Source: Ferdinandcohnia salidurans (lineage in GTDB: Bacteria; Bacillota; Bacilli; Bacillales; Bacillaceae_L). Taken from it: DNA of 64,000 nucleotides. Positions 41,455-49,143 of the stretch are shown piece after piece. Under the pieces are notes generated by a model, which was given only the letters and a program-made list of their open reading frames with translations, was not told where the DNA came from and made no database searches. The translations under genes were made by a program, and so were the position numbers. Location of the stretch: the NCBI RefSeq assembly GCF_042680725.1, contig NZ_JBHUEK010000029.1, positions 62,001 through 126,000 of the forward strand, in the 5' to 3' direction. Each line of letters starts with the position of its first letter. Positions within the stretch are counted from its first letter, which is position 1.

Positions 41455-42952
41455 GAAAATTCAACTTCCCCTTCAAACATTAAACCTTGTTGTTGGTTTT
41501 ATGGTCTGGGTGCTTATTTCATCCCTTTTGCCTTTTATGAAAGAGGATATTCATATACCAGCAAATCAATTAGCATTAGTAACTGCAATACCCGTTGTCC
41601 TTGGTTCCATTTTGCGAATTCCACTTGGATATTACGCAAATCAAATTGGTGCACGAATCATCTTTTTACTAAGTTTCATTTTATTGTTGTTCCCAGTTTA
41701 CTATATTAGTATAGCTGACACAGTAACTGACCTATTGATTGGCGGGCTGTTTCTGGGTATTGGTGGAGCTGTTTTCTCGGTAGGGGTTACTTCATTACCT
41801 AAATACTACCCAAAAGAAAAACACGGATTTGTTAATGGAATCTATGGTGCGGGTAACCTTGGAACTGCGATTTCAACCTTTGCAGCACCAGTGATTGCTA
41901 CAAAAATCGGTTGGTCGTTAACCGTTCAATTATATTTAATTGTCCTTGCGATTTTTATCGTAGCAAACTTTTTATTGGGAGATAAAAAGGAAGTAAAGGT
42001 TCAAACTCCTTTAATGGAGCAAATTAGAGGAGTCTATAAAAACGAAAAACTATGGCTTCTAAGCTTATTCTACTTTATTACGTTTGGTTCTTTCGTTGCT
42101 TTTACCGTTTATTTACCAAACTTTTTAGTAGAGAATTTCGGTTTAGATAAGATCGATGCGGGGATTAGAACAGCAGGCTTTATTGTTCTTGCAACCTTGA
42201 TGCGACCAATAGGTGGTTGGCTAGCGGACCGTTTCCATTCGCTAAAATTATTGATGTTTGTGTTCGGGTGCTATACGGTGTCTGCCATGATCCTATCATT
42301 TGCGCCTTCAATCGGTTGGTATACAATCGGATGCTTAACAATTGCTTTCTGCGCGGGAATGGGAAATGGGGTTATTTTTAAATTAGTACCAATGTATTTC
42401 CAAAAACAAGCGGGGATTGTGAATGGTATTGTATCAGCAATTGGCGGACTAGGGGGATTTTTCCCACCGATTCTCTTGGGGATTCTCTACCATGTCAACG
42501 GCCATTACGCAATTGGATTTATGGCCTTATCTGAGGTGGCATTAGCAAGCTTAATTCTTGTGGTGTGGATGTACTATAATGGAAGAATGGAACTTGCGAA
42601 ACAGGTCATAGATCATACTGCAGAAGGAATCATGGTTACAGATTTACATGGAAAAATCATTTCTGTGAATCCAGCTTTTACGACGGTTACAGGTTTTACA
42701 GAGGAAGAAATTATTGGGAAAACACCAAATGTCCTCAAATCTGGTAAACAGCCAAAAGAATTTTATGAGGACCTCTGGCGAAAAATCGAAACAGAAGGCT
42801 TCTGGCAAGGACAAATCTGGAACAAACGTAAGGACGGATCGAATTACTTACAATGGCTCACCATCAGTGCCATTAAAAATGATTCTGGCGATATCGTACA
42901 ATACGCCGGTATGCTAAGTGATATGACCGGAAAACAAGTTAAACAAGGTTAA
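41447..42952 (+). CDS. NarK-type nitrate/nitrite transporter with C-terminal PAS domain
   Basis: 501 residues. Residues 1-375 form a twelve-helix MFS with the two nitrate signatures 'GIYGAGNLGTAISTFAAP' and 'GMGNGVIFKLVPMYFQKQ'. Residues 386-500 are a PAS domain ('AEGIMVTDLHGKIISVNPAF', 'GFWQGQIWNKRKDGSNYL'). Normal NarK proteins have no such domain. It imports nitrate or exports nitrite for the operon's enzyme, and the PAS domain may report substrate or redox state. ATG 41447 overlaps the previous gene. A close paralogue is at 61118. Confidence 0.9.
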   Translation: MVRKIQLPLQTLNLVVGFMVWVLISSLLPFMKEDIHIPANQLALVTAIPVVLGSILRIPLGYYANQIGARIIFLLSFILLLFPVYYISIADTVTDLLIGGLFLGIGGAVFSVGVTSLPKYYPKEKHGFVNGIYGAGNLGTAISTFAAPVIATKIGWSLTVQLYLIVLAIFIVANFLLGDKKEVKVQTPLMEQIRGVYKNEKLWLLSLFYFITFGSFVAFTVYLPNFLVENFGLDKIDAGIRTAGFIVLATLMRPIGGWLADRFHSLKLLMFVFGCYTVSAMILSFAPSIGWYTIGCLTIAFCAGMGNGVIFKLVPMYFQKQAGIVNGIVSAIGGLGGFFPPILLGILYHVNGHYAIGFMALSEVALASLILVVWMYYNGRMELAKQVIDHTAEGIMVTDLHGKIISVNPAFTTVTGFTEEEIIGKTPNVLKSGKQPKEFYEDLWRKIETEGFWQGQIWNKRKDGSNYLQWLTISAIKNDSGDIVQYAGMLSDMTGKQVKQG

Positions 42953-42955
42953 AAC

Positions 42956-42990
42956 AAAAAATGAATCCTATTTATGGGATTCATTTTTTT
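42956..42990. terminator. Bidirectional terminator between NarK-PAS and the GAF gene
   Basis: AAAAAATGAATCC and GGATTCATTTTTT, with A and T runs on both sides. It overlaps the 3' end of the minus-strand GAF gene. Confidence 0.85.
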
Positions 42991-43412
42991 ATTTCAGCAA
43001 ATTCACTTGCTGTCTTTTTTAATAACTCTATTTGTTCGGTTGTGTATTTTACTTCAGTGCGTGAGCCGATGAGAAGAACCCCAGCAACCTTTCCATTCAC
43101 ATGGACTGGGACTGCAACAGCTGAAACTAGGTTTTCTGCTAGCATGATAGGGTATTGGAGTCGTGTTTGCTGTCGGTTTGGTGTATCGATGTCTAGGATC
43201 ATGGTTATACCAAAACGGACAACGGATCCAGATAGGCCTTTGCCAGGACGAATGACCATATTCTTAAAACGGTTATTTGTAAAACCGTATGCATATTCCC
43301 AGCGGATTGTATGAGTTTCTTGATCGACATTCGCATATGCAGAGAAATCACTTGAGGTATTTGTACACAAATCATGAAGTTTTTGTTCAATTTCCACTTG
43401 TATTGCTTCCAT
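42981..43412 (-). CDS. NreA-like GAF-domain nitrate sensor
   Basis: 143 residues, a single GAF domain with no other part. 'DQETHTIRWEYAYGFTNNRFKNMVIRPGKGLSGSVVRFG' and 'AVAVPVHVNGKVAGVLLIGSRTE' fit the fold. The size and setting match NreA of staphylococci, a nitrate receptor that modulates the NreB kinase. It sits in the same locus as an NreB/NreC-like pair and a NarK. The nitrate-binding residues were not aligned. It is divergent from the Crp/Fnr gene. Confidence 0.75.
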   Translation of the reverse strand: MEAIQVEIEQKLHDLCTNTSSDFSAYANVDQETHTIRWEYAYGFTNNRFKNMVIRPGKGLSGSVVRFGITMILDIDTPNRQQTRLQYPIMLAENLVSAVAVPVHVNGKVAGVLLIGSRTEVKYTTEQIELLKKTASEFAEIKK

Positions 43413-43724
43413 GAGTAATCTCTCCTCGAAATTGTTCGTGATTTCTTCTTTATATAGACGTAATAGAAATTTTATATCTTCCTATCTATTGTAAATCTTT
43501 TTAACAAGATTGTATGTCAGGGAATTCCCTTATCTTTATAGTCATTAAAGATGAATTTTATGTTCGTCATAGGGGGAGTTCTTAGAGGCTGTGCTTGTCT
43601 AGGGGAAAATCACGGGAATTTAAATAGGGGAATTCGGAGCAAAAGTTCAGGAGTTCCCCTGATACCGGTTTTTCACTATTGGCCGTATGATTATAGTATA
43701 AAGTCATGGCGGGGGGAACCAAAA
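43413..43724. promoter_or_regulatory. Divergent regulatory region with NreC-like palindromes
   Basis: 312 bases. AGGGAATTCCCT, a perfect palindrome, is at 43519-43530. A related imperfect site AGGAGTTCCCCT is at 43649-43660, and a half site AGGGGAATTC lies near 43626. No gene is supported here. Confidence 0.6.
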
Positions 43725-44456
43725 ATGGCAATGAGTATACAGGAACTAAATAGCGAGATTCCTCATATAGAGTCAATTAATGAAAGCATTGATCAATTTT
43801 TATCTGAAGAAAATTTAAATAAATTACAAAGTATTATGCGCATTAGAAAAGTAGGAGCGGGAACTCACCTCTTTTGGGATGGTGAGGAGGCAAAAGAAAT
43901 GTACTATATCAAATCTGGCAGAGTGAAACTCCGTGCATCCTCAGAAGCAGGAAAGGACTTCTTACTATCAATTAAAGAAAAAGGAAGTCTAATTGGCGAA
44001 TTTGGCGGCTTCACTGAAAGCCTCTACTACAATTATCGTGCAGATGTAGAAGAAGCTGCTGAGATCGGCATCATCCACATTAACGATTTGAAAAAGTTAT
44101 TATATCAATTTGGGAATTTTGCAGTTGAATTTATGAGTTGGATTGGTTGGACACAGCGTATCATGCAGAACAAATTATATGATTTCCTGTTTTTTGACAA
44201 ACAAGGGGCACTGGCATCTACATTAATTAAACTAACCACAACACATGGTGTGAAGTGTAAGGATGGGATCCTCCTTGCAATCGAACTAACGAACAAAGAT
44301 TTAGGTGATTTCATCGGCACTACTCGTGAAAGTGTCAACCGTATTTTAAACAGCTGGAAAAGAGAAGGAATTGTTGAAATGTACGACCATAAAGTCGTCA
44401 TCACCCGAATCAATTGCTTATATGAAATCTGCGACTACTCGGGTGGAGTCCATTAG
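43725..44456 (+). CDS. Crp/Fnr-family transcriptional regulator
   Basis: 243 residues from ATG 43725. The longer frame from 43551 lacks a ribosome binding site and would start inside the palindromic region. Residues 25-150 are a cNMP-binding-type beta barrel ('MYYIKSGRVKLRASSEAGKDFLLSI', 'GSLIGEFGGFTESLYY'). The C-terminal winged helix has 'DLGDFIGTTRESVNRILNSWKREGIVEM', the recognition helix of Crp/Fnr. There is no N-terminal Cys cluster as in B. subtilis Fnr, so oxygen sensing by Fe-S is doubtful. Target genes may be in the nitrate locus. Confidence 0.85.
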   Translation: MAMSIQELNSEIPHIESINESIDQFLSEENLNKLQSIMRIRKVGAGTHLFWDGEEAKEMYYIKSGRVKLRASSEAGKDFLLSIKEKGSLIGEFGGFTESLYYNYRADVEEAAEIGIIHINDLKKLLYQFGNFAVEFMSWIGWTQRIMQNKLYDFLFFDKQGALASTLIKLTTTHGVKCKDGILLAIELTNKDLGDFIGTTRESVNRILNSWKREGIVEMYDHKVVITRINCLYEICDYSGGVH

Positions 44457-44524
44457 GGACACAGGGACAGGTCCCGTGTCCCACCAATTTTTTCCTGGGA
44501 CAGTGGACCTGTCCCTCTGAACCA
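44456..44524. repeat. Palindromic GGGACAGGTCCC element, full copy
   Basis: Begins at the stop codon of the Crp/Fnr gene; the arms and the T-rich loop match the copy at 4853. Confidence 0.85.
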
Positions 44525-44528
44525 ATAT

Positions 44529-44566
44529 AGAAAAAGGTGACCTATTTTTTGTAGGTCACCTTTTTT
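44529..44566. terminator. Terminator between Crp/Fnr and DUF192 genes
   Basis: AAAAAGGTGACCTA and TAGGTCACCTTTTTT form a long hairpin with A and T runs. Confidence 0.85.
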
Positions 44567-44633
44567 GTTTTATATAGAGAACGTAATGTGGGGTAGATCA
44601 AACAACAATCTAGCGAACGACGAGGCGACCTTT

Positions 44634-44957
44634 TTAGAGAACAAGCTGATCGCCGATTTGTAGATTGTATTTTTTTATAGTCCCCGTTGGGAGCTCTAAT
44701 GTAGAGAAAGCTCTTCTCTTAGGAATCGCAATTCTCCACGGCTGGAGATTATAGCGTACATCTACTATTCTATTTTCCTTATCTAAGAAAACAATATCCA
44801 GCGGAAATCTCATAAAAAACATATGTATAGATTCACACGGTGTTAAATGAAGCCCTTTATTTACGTATGGTTTCCTTTCAAACATCAAGCCCTTGAATCG
44901 CTTCATAAATGTATCAGCCTTACTAATTGGTAGATTTAGGTCTAAAGAACGTTGCAT
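44634..44957 (-). CDS. DUF192-family protein
   Basis: 107 residues. 'RFKGLMFERKPYVNKGLHLTPCESIHMFFMRFPLDIVFLDKENRIVD' and 'STLELPTGTIKKYNLQIGDQL' are diagnostic of DUF192, a small beta fold of unknown role, here without a signal peptide. The ATG follows AGGAGG. It lies divergent to the pilus locus, with the pilin promoter region between, and is often found beside Tad genes. Confidence 0.9.
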   Translation of the reverse strand: MQRSLDLNLPISKADTFMKRFKGLMFERKPYVNKGLHLTPCESIHMFFMRFPLDIVFLDKENRIVDVRYNLQPWRIAIPKRRAFSTLELPTGTIKKYNLQIGDQLVL

Positions 44958-45195
44958 AATCCATTCCTCCTATTAGTTTGTTCGTTATTGTTCATTATAT
45001 AGTATATTTTGTTCTAAATAAAAAACAAAATAGTAAGAAAAAGAGAGAAAAAGAGAGATTAATAGAGAAAGGTGGTCATTATATAGAACAAATGGCCTAT
45101 TTTGACTGTTTTCAATATAGAACGTTCGATATATACTAAAGTCAAGTTCAATATAAAGAACAAACAAAAACAAAAAAATTTAGGAGGAAACAAAA
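44958..45195 (+). promoter_or_regulatory. Flp pilin upstream region with repeated GTTC/GAAC motifs
   Basis: An AT-rich leader with several ATATAGAAC/GTTC repeats. GTTC-N8-GAAC (about 45152-45167) is an inverted repeat, and ATATAGAACAAATGG and ATATAGAACGTTCG precede it. They may bind a regulator of the pilus operon. Confidence 0.4.
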
Positions 45196-45372
45196 ATGAT
45201 GAAAAACTTAGTAGGAAGATTAGTTAAGGAAGAAGAAGGACAAGCATTAACAGAGTATGGGTTATTAATTGGTTTAATTGCAATTGCTGTAATCGCTGCT
45301 GTAACTGCTTTAGGTACAAAACTTGATGGCATCTTTACAAAGATAACAGGGAAATTAACAAATTTATTTTAA
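45196..45372 (+). CDS. flp: Flp-family type IVb pilin
   Basis: 58 residues, short enough to be missed by ORF filters. A basic leader 'MMKNLVGRLVKEEEGQ' precedes a class III cleavage site, with 'GQALTEYGLLIGLIAIAVIAA' carrying the E-Y pair and a hydrophobic stem. 'TALGTKLDGIFTKITGKL' ends the protein. AGGAGG lies eight bases before the ATG. It is the major pilus subunit processed by the peptidase encoded next. Confidence 0.93.
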   Translation: MMKNLVGRLVKEEEGQALTEYGLLIGLIAIAVIAAVTALGTKLDGIFTKITGKLTNLF

Positions 45373-45396
45373 GAAGAAGATGAAATTTATATAATT

Positions 45397-45420
45397 TAGC
45401 CCTGCTTAAGCAGGGCTACT
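45397..45420 (+). terminator. Hairpin after flp
   Basis: AGCCCTGCTT and AAGCAGGGCT form a perfect stem, with a weak T run. Partial termination here would give excess pilin. Confidence 0.7.
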
Positions 45421-45446
45421 ATTTTATCAAGTGGAGGAATATCAAA

Positions 45447-45956
45447 ATGGAAAACGTAATCATCTGCCTCATCCTAATCATCTCCGTAATAACAGATCTT
45501 CGCAACCGAAAGATACTTAATATTGTCACCTTTCCAGCCATCCTTGGCGGCCTCATTTATTTTACTTCTTTCTCTGGGTTCGATGGCTTTTTATTTAGTG
45601 GAAAAGGTTTTTTAGTAGGCCTTGGTTTACTATTTATTCCATTTGTAATGGGGGGCATTGGAGCTGGAGACGTAAAACTATTAGCCGCAATTGGTGCATG
45701 GAAAGGGGCAATGTTCGTTTTTTACACTGGTATTTATGCGGCGTTATTCGGGGGACTAATTGCCATCATCGTTCTTATAAAACAAAGAAAGCTAGGCTTC
45801 ACATTTAAAAGCATACTGTTTTCATTAGTATTTTTTAGAGGAACCCAAGGCTCACTAAATATTAGTTCTGGAAGTCAGGGAACTATATCTATTCCTTACG
45901 CTATACCAATTACAATTGGAGCACTTCTAACATTTATATGGGAGTTTTACAAATGA
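45447..45956 (+). CDS. A24-family prepilin peptidase (TadV/CpaA)
   Basis: 169 residues, about five helices. The two catalytic aspartates of the aspartic peptidase are in 'VITDLRNRKILN' near residue 17 and 'GGIGAGDVKLLAAIG' near residue 74. It lacks the N-terminal methylase-like part of longer prepilin peptidases, typical of TadV. It cleaves the Flp leader and possibly TadE/TadG. Confidence 0.9.
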   Translation: MENVIICLILIISVITDLRNRKILNIVTFPAILGGLIYFTSFSGFDGFLFSGKGFLVGLGLLFIPFVMGGIGAGDVKLLAAIGAWKGAMFVFYTGIYAALFGGLIAIIVLIKQRKLGFTFKSILFSLVFFRGTQGSLNISSGSQGTISIPYAIPITIGALLTFIWEFYK

Positions 45957-46369
45957 AATCACAAAAAGGTCAATCATTAGTTGAAACAGCACTTATTCTA
46001 CCAATCATATTAATGATTTTATTTGGGATTACAGATTTTGGCCGTATTTTTCATGCGTATTTAACACTTGATCATGCAGGGCGGGAAGCTGCTAGGGTTG
46101 CAACAGTTGGTTCCACTTTAGGAACAATCCAAACTAAAATTACGAATGCTACAGACACATTAGAAAGTAATACTCCAGGTGAACCGAAAAAGGTCGGCCA
46201 AACCATATATTTTGGCACTTCGGTGGTAACTGATAGTACAACCACTCCTACAAGTGGTGATGAAGTGAAAATAGAGCTAACCTACAAAGTTGACTTTTTA
46301 ACGCCGATTATAAGCCAAATAGTAGGAGAGTTCGATTTAAAAGATATAACGGTTATGAGGGTGGAGTAA
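45953..46369 (+). CDS. TadE-like pseudopilin
   Basis: 138 residues from ATG 45953, which overlaps the peptidase stop (ATGA). 'GQSLVETALILPIILMILFGITDFGR' is the TadE signature: short leader, Glu and hydrophobic stem. A beta-rich outer domain follows. It is a minor pseudopilin of the Tad system. Confidence 0.88.
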   Translation: MKSQKGQSLVETALILPIILMILFGITDFGRIFHAYLTLDHAGREAARVATVGSTLGTIQTKITNATDTLESNTPGEPKKVGQTIYFGTSVVTDSTTTPTSGDEVKIELTYKVDFLTPIISQIVGEFDLKDITVMRVE

Positions 46370-47350
46370 ATGAAAAGAACCTATCAATTTATTAAACGTT
46401 TTTACAACGACCAAAGTGGTGTGTCAATGGTTCTAGTTGCTCTCCTTATGGTAGTGTTGCTGGGTTTTTCAGCAATCGTCGTGGATGCTGGTGCTTTATA
46501 TTTGAAGAAAAGTCAGCTTCAAAATGCATTGGATGCAGCTGTACTTGCCGGAGCCCAAGAGTTAAGAGGAGTAGCCTTTGATGGGACAATCAGGGCAAAG
46601 GCAAAACAGGCAGCAATAGATATTGCACAAGAAAATGGCCTTACTATCATCGATGCTGGTACAGAGGAAAACAAAATAGTAGTTACACAAGACTCTGTAG
46701 AAGTTACGCAGACTGTAAAAGAAAACCTCTATTTCGCAAGAGTATTATCACCAGACCTAACCGATGCAGATGTAAAAGCACATGCTAAGGCTGAAATACA
46801 ATCATTAATTAATCCAAATGGGGCGATACCGGTAGCTTTTAAGCACAAGCTACTTCAGGATGGAAGCTTTGGTCAAGAATTTCGTTTGAAAGCAGAATCA
46901 TCTGAAACTGGAAATTATGGATTTCTGGCAATCGGTGGGCAAGGGGCAGATGTTCTTGCTAAAGGGATTAAAGAGGGTGTCACAGTTAATATTGGGGATA
47001 AGCCTGATACCGAGCCAGGAAGTATATCAAGTGTTACCGATGTATTTGATGACAGAATTAAAGAGGATAACAATGACCCAAATAAAAAGGAAAAGTGTAA
47101 TGATCCGACTACTGTAGACAACACATGTCGACGGCTAGTAACTATCCCATTGGTTGATGTTGAGACATATCCAAACGGACGAAAAGAAATTGAAATTGTG
47201 GGTTTAGCAGCATTTTTATTAACAGAAGCAAGTGGGAATGGAAATAGCACGGTAATTACGGGGAAATTCATTGAATACAAGCTAAAAAACAGTTACACCC
47301 CGAACCAGGGTTTTCCTGAAACAATTAGAAAAGTCAAACTCGTAAACTAG
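46370..47350 (+). CDS. TadG-like pilus protein
   Basis: 326 residues. An N-terminal 'DQSGVSMVLVALLMVVLLGFSAIVVDAGALYLKKSQLQNALDAAVLAGAQEL' pattern marks TadG/vWA-like Flp assembly proteins. The rest is a secreted domain with 'CNDPTTVDNTCRRL' giving two Cys. It starts at the ATG immediately after the TadE stop. Role: pilus assembly at the outer surface. Confidence 0.85.
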   Translation: MKRTYQFIKRFYNDQSGVSMVLVALLMVVLLGFSAIVVDAGALYLKKSQLQNALDAAVLAGAQELRGVAFDGTIRAKAKQAAIDIAQENGLTIIDAGTEENKIVVTQDSVEVTQTVKENLYFARVLSPDLTDADVKAHAKAEIQSLINPNGAIPVAFKHKLLQDGSFGQEFRLKAESSETGNYGFLAIGGQGADVLAKGIKEGVTVNIGDKPDTEPGSISSVTDVFDDRIKEDNNDPNKKEKCNDPTTVDNTCRRLVTIPLVDVETYPNGRKEIEIVGLAAFLLTEASGNGNSTVITGKFIEYKLKNSYTPNQGFPETIRKVKLVN

Positions 47351-47377
47351 TAAAAAATAACAAAAAGCAGGTGACGT

Positions 47378-47971
47378 ATGAACACGAAAAAAATCTGGAT
47401 AGCTGCAATGGTTTTTGGTCTTGTTGCCTCTGGGCTATTATACATACTTTTAAATACTGAACAGCCAACGAAAGCACAAACTGCTAGCAAAGAGGTTGCA
47501 CAGGAAGATAAGGATGAAGAAAATGAGGAAATTGTACAACCGGAAGAAACAGAAGTGGCTTCCGCTGAATCTTCAGGAATAAAGATTGCAAAAGGAAACC
47601 GCGCGATGACATTCGGCGTGACTGATGTTCAAGGGGTAGCTGGACTTGTAAAACCTGGTTCATTTGTCGATGTTGTGGCAGTAATGACGGTTCCGGAAGA
47701 ATATAAAGCGGAAGGGCAGCCCGACTCAGCAACACTTCTTTTACAAAATGTGAAAGTATTAGAAATTGGTCATGCAGCGGATAATCCTGAAACTGAGAAG
47801 AAACGCTACCAAATGGTAACCGTTGAAGTAACACCGAAGCAAGGTTTGGCATTAGGATTTGCGTCAAGATATGAATTGTATTTAATGCTTAGAGAAGAAG
47901 GGGACCACGATGTTGAACCAACACATACGCATGTTCATGAGGACCAACTTCACGAAGGAGTGTTTAAGTGA
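47378..47971 (+). CDS. CpaB/RcpC-like pilus assembly protein, short
   Basis: 197 residues, shorter than the usual ~250-300. A signal or anchor helix (residues 5-25), an acidic linker, then the CpaB-type domain 'GNRAMTFGVTDVQGVAGLVKPGSFVDVVAVM' and a final His-rich tail 'HTHVHEDQLHEG'. The N-terminal SAF subdomain typical of CpaB seems missing. It overlaps the CpaE gene. Confidence 0.78.
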   Translation: MNTKKIWIAAMVFGLVASGLLYILLNTEQPTKAQTASKEVAQEDKDEENEEIVQPEETEVASAESSGIKIAKGNRAMTFGVTDVQGVAGLVKPGSFVDVVAVMTVPEEYKAEGQPDSATLLLQNVKVLEIGHAADNPETEKKRYQMVTVEVTPKQGLALGFASRYELYLMLREEGDHDVEPTHTHVHEDQLHEGVFK

Positions 47972-49143
47972 TGATTAAACTAATTTCTATTTTTGAAAAT
48001 GAAGAAACGAAGTCTATGCTTGATGCTATAGCGAAAAAAGTAGATAGAAAAATAGAGTGGACAACTCATGAGGAACTTTTCGAGAAATTGCTTCCAACTG
48101 AACAGTCACTTGTATTACTTCCAAAATCCACTTCATATGACATTTACAATCTATGTTCAACAATTAAGAATGAGTACCGTCATTCAAAGGTATTACTTGT
48201 TTTTGAATATGAAACAGAACTAGATTCCAAACAGGCAATTCGTGCAGGAGCGACGGATGTAATTTTTCTATCGTCAAGCCCTTCAAAAATCCGTGATGAT
48301 ATTCAAAATGCGATACAAGAAACTAAAAATCAGATCATCTATCAAATGGATCAACCTAAAAAGAACGGAAAAGTTATTACGGTTGGAAGTACAAAGGGTG
48401 GAGTTGGCAAAACAAGTATCTCTGTTAACCTAGCTGCATCCTATGGAAAGAGATTAGCAAAAGTTGCGATTCTTGATTTAGACCTTCAGTTTGGTGATGT
48501 GTCAATGTTCTATGATGTGAAGCCGAAAAGAACGATTTACGACTGGGTAAAAGAAGATCGCACTGGAGAGCAAATTGAAAACTTTATGACACCATTCAAA
48601 AACGGAATTTCTATTTTGGCAGCTCCACAGCGACCTGAATTTGCAGAGGTGATAACGGGTGACGATGTGAAAAGAGCGATAAAAGCTTTAAAGGAAAACT
48701 ACGATATTGTCGTCGTCGACACAGCTCCACATTTGGATGAAAATTCTATTGTTGCTTTGGAAAAATCGGATGAAATTCTTCTCGTCACACATCAGGACCT
48801 TCCAACCTTAAAAAATACGAAATTATTAATTGAAACATTAGAAACCTTACAGCTTCTTGAAAAGGTAAAAATGGTTTTAAACCGCCAGGCTAAGGTAAAA
48901 GGGCTAACCATTGAAACGGTCGAAAAGATCATTGGGCAAAAGGTTGCCTTCACATTACCAGCAATGGAAAAAGTCATGGTTACTTCAGTCAATGAAGGTA
49001 AGCCACTCGTCTATTCCTATCCTAGGTCACAGGTGGCGAAGAAAATTTTTCAAATGGCCGATACCATTGTTGCGCCTGTTGGTACATCCGGCCGCAAAAA
49101 GCTTAAGTCAAAACGAGTGATCCATGCAGGGGGTATGGTCTGA
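47971..49143 (+). CDS. CpaE/TadZ-like ATPase
   Basis: About 390 residues. The N-terminal 115 residues are a receiver-like domain without a clear phosphoacceptor. A MinD/ParA P-loop follows: 'GSTKGGVGKTSISVNLA' near 140-156, 'DLDLQFGD', 'VVDTAPHLDE'. TadZ proteins place the pilus machine at a cell pole. ATG 47971 overlaps the CpaB stop; GTG 47968 is also possible, since GGAG lies at either distance. Confidence 0.88.
   Translation: MIKLISIFENEETKSMLDAIAKKVDRKIEWTTHEELFEKLLPTEQSLVLLPKSTSYDIYNLCSTIKNEYRHSKVLLVFEYETELDSKQAIRAGATDVIFLSSSPSKIRDDIQNAIQETKNQIIYQMDQPKKNGKVITVGSTKGGVGKTSISVNLAASYGKRLAKVAILDLDLQFGDVSMFYDVKPKRTIYDWVKEDRTGEQIENFMTPFKNGISILAAPQRPEFAEVITGDDVKRAIKALKENYDIVVVDTAPHLDENSIVALEKSDEILLVTHQDLPTLKNTKLLIETLETLQLLEKVKMVLNRQAKVKGLTIETVEKIIGQKVAFTLPAMEKVMVTSVNEGKPLVYSYPRSQVAKKIFQMADTIVAPVGTSGRKKLKSKRVIHAGGMV

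Noticed and set aside
43551..43724. 58-residue N-terminal extension of the Crp/Fnr protein
   Set aside because: It covers the regulatory palindromes and is not protein-like; ATG 43725 follows a G-rich site and fits family length.
47378..47971. CpaB gene as a pseudogene
   Set aside because: It is shorter than usual but intact, in operon and overlapping its neighbour, so it is more likely a natural short form.
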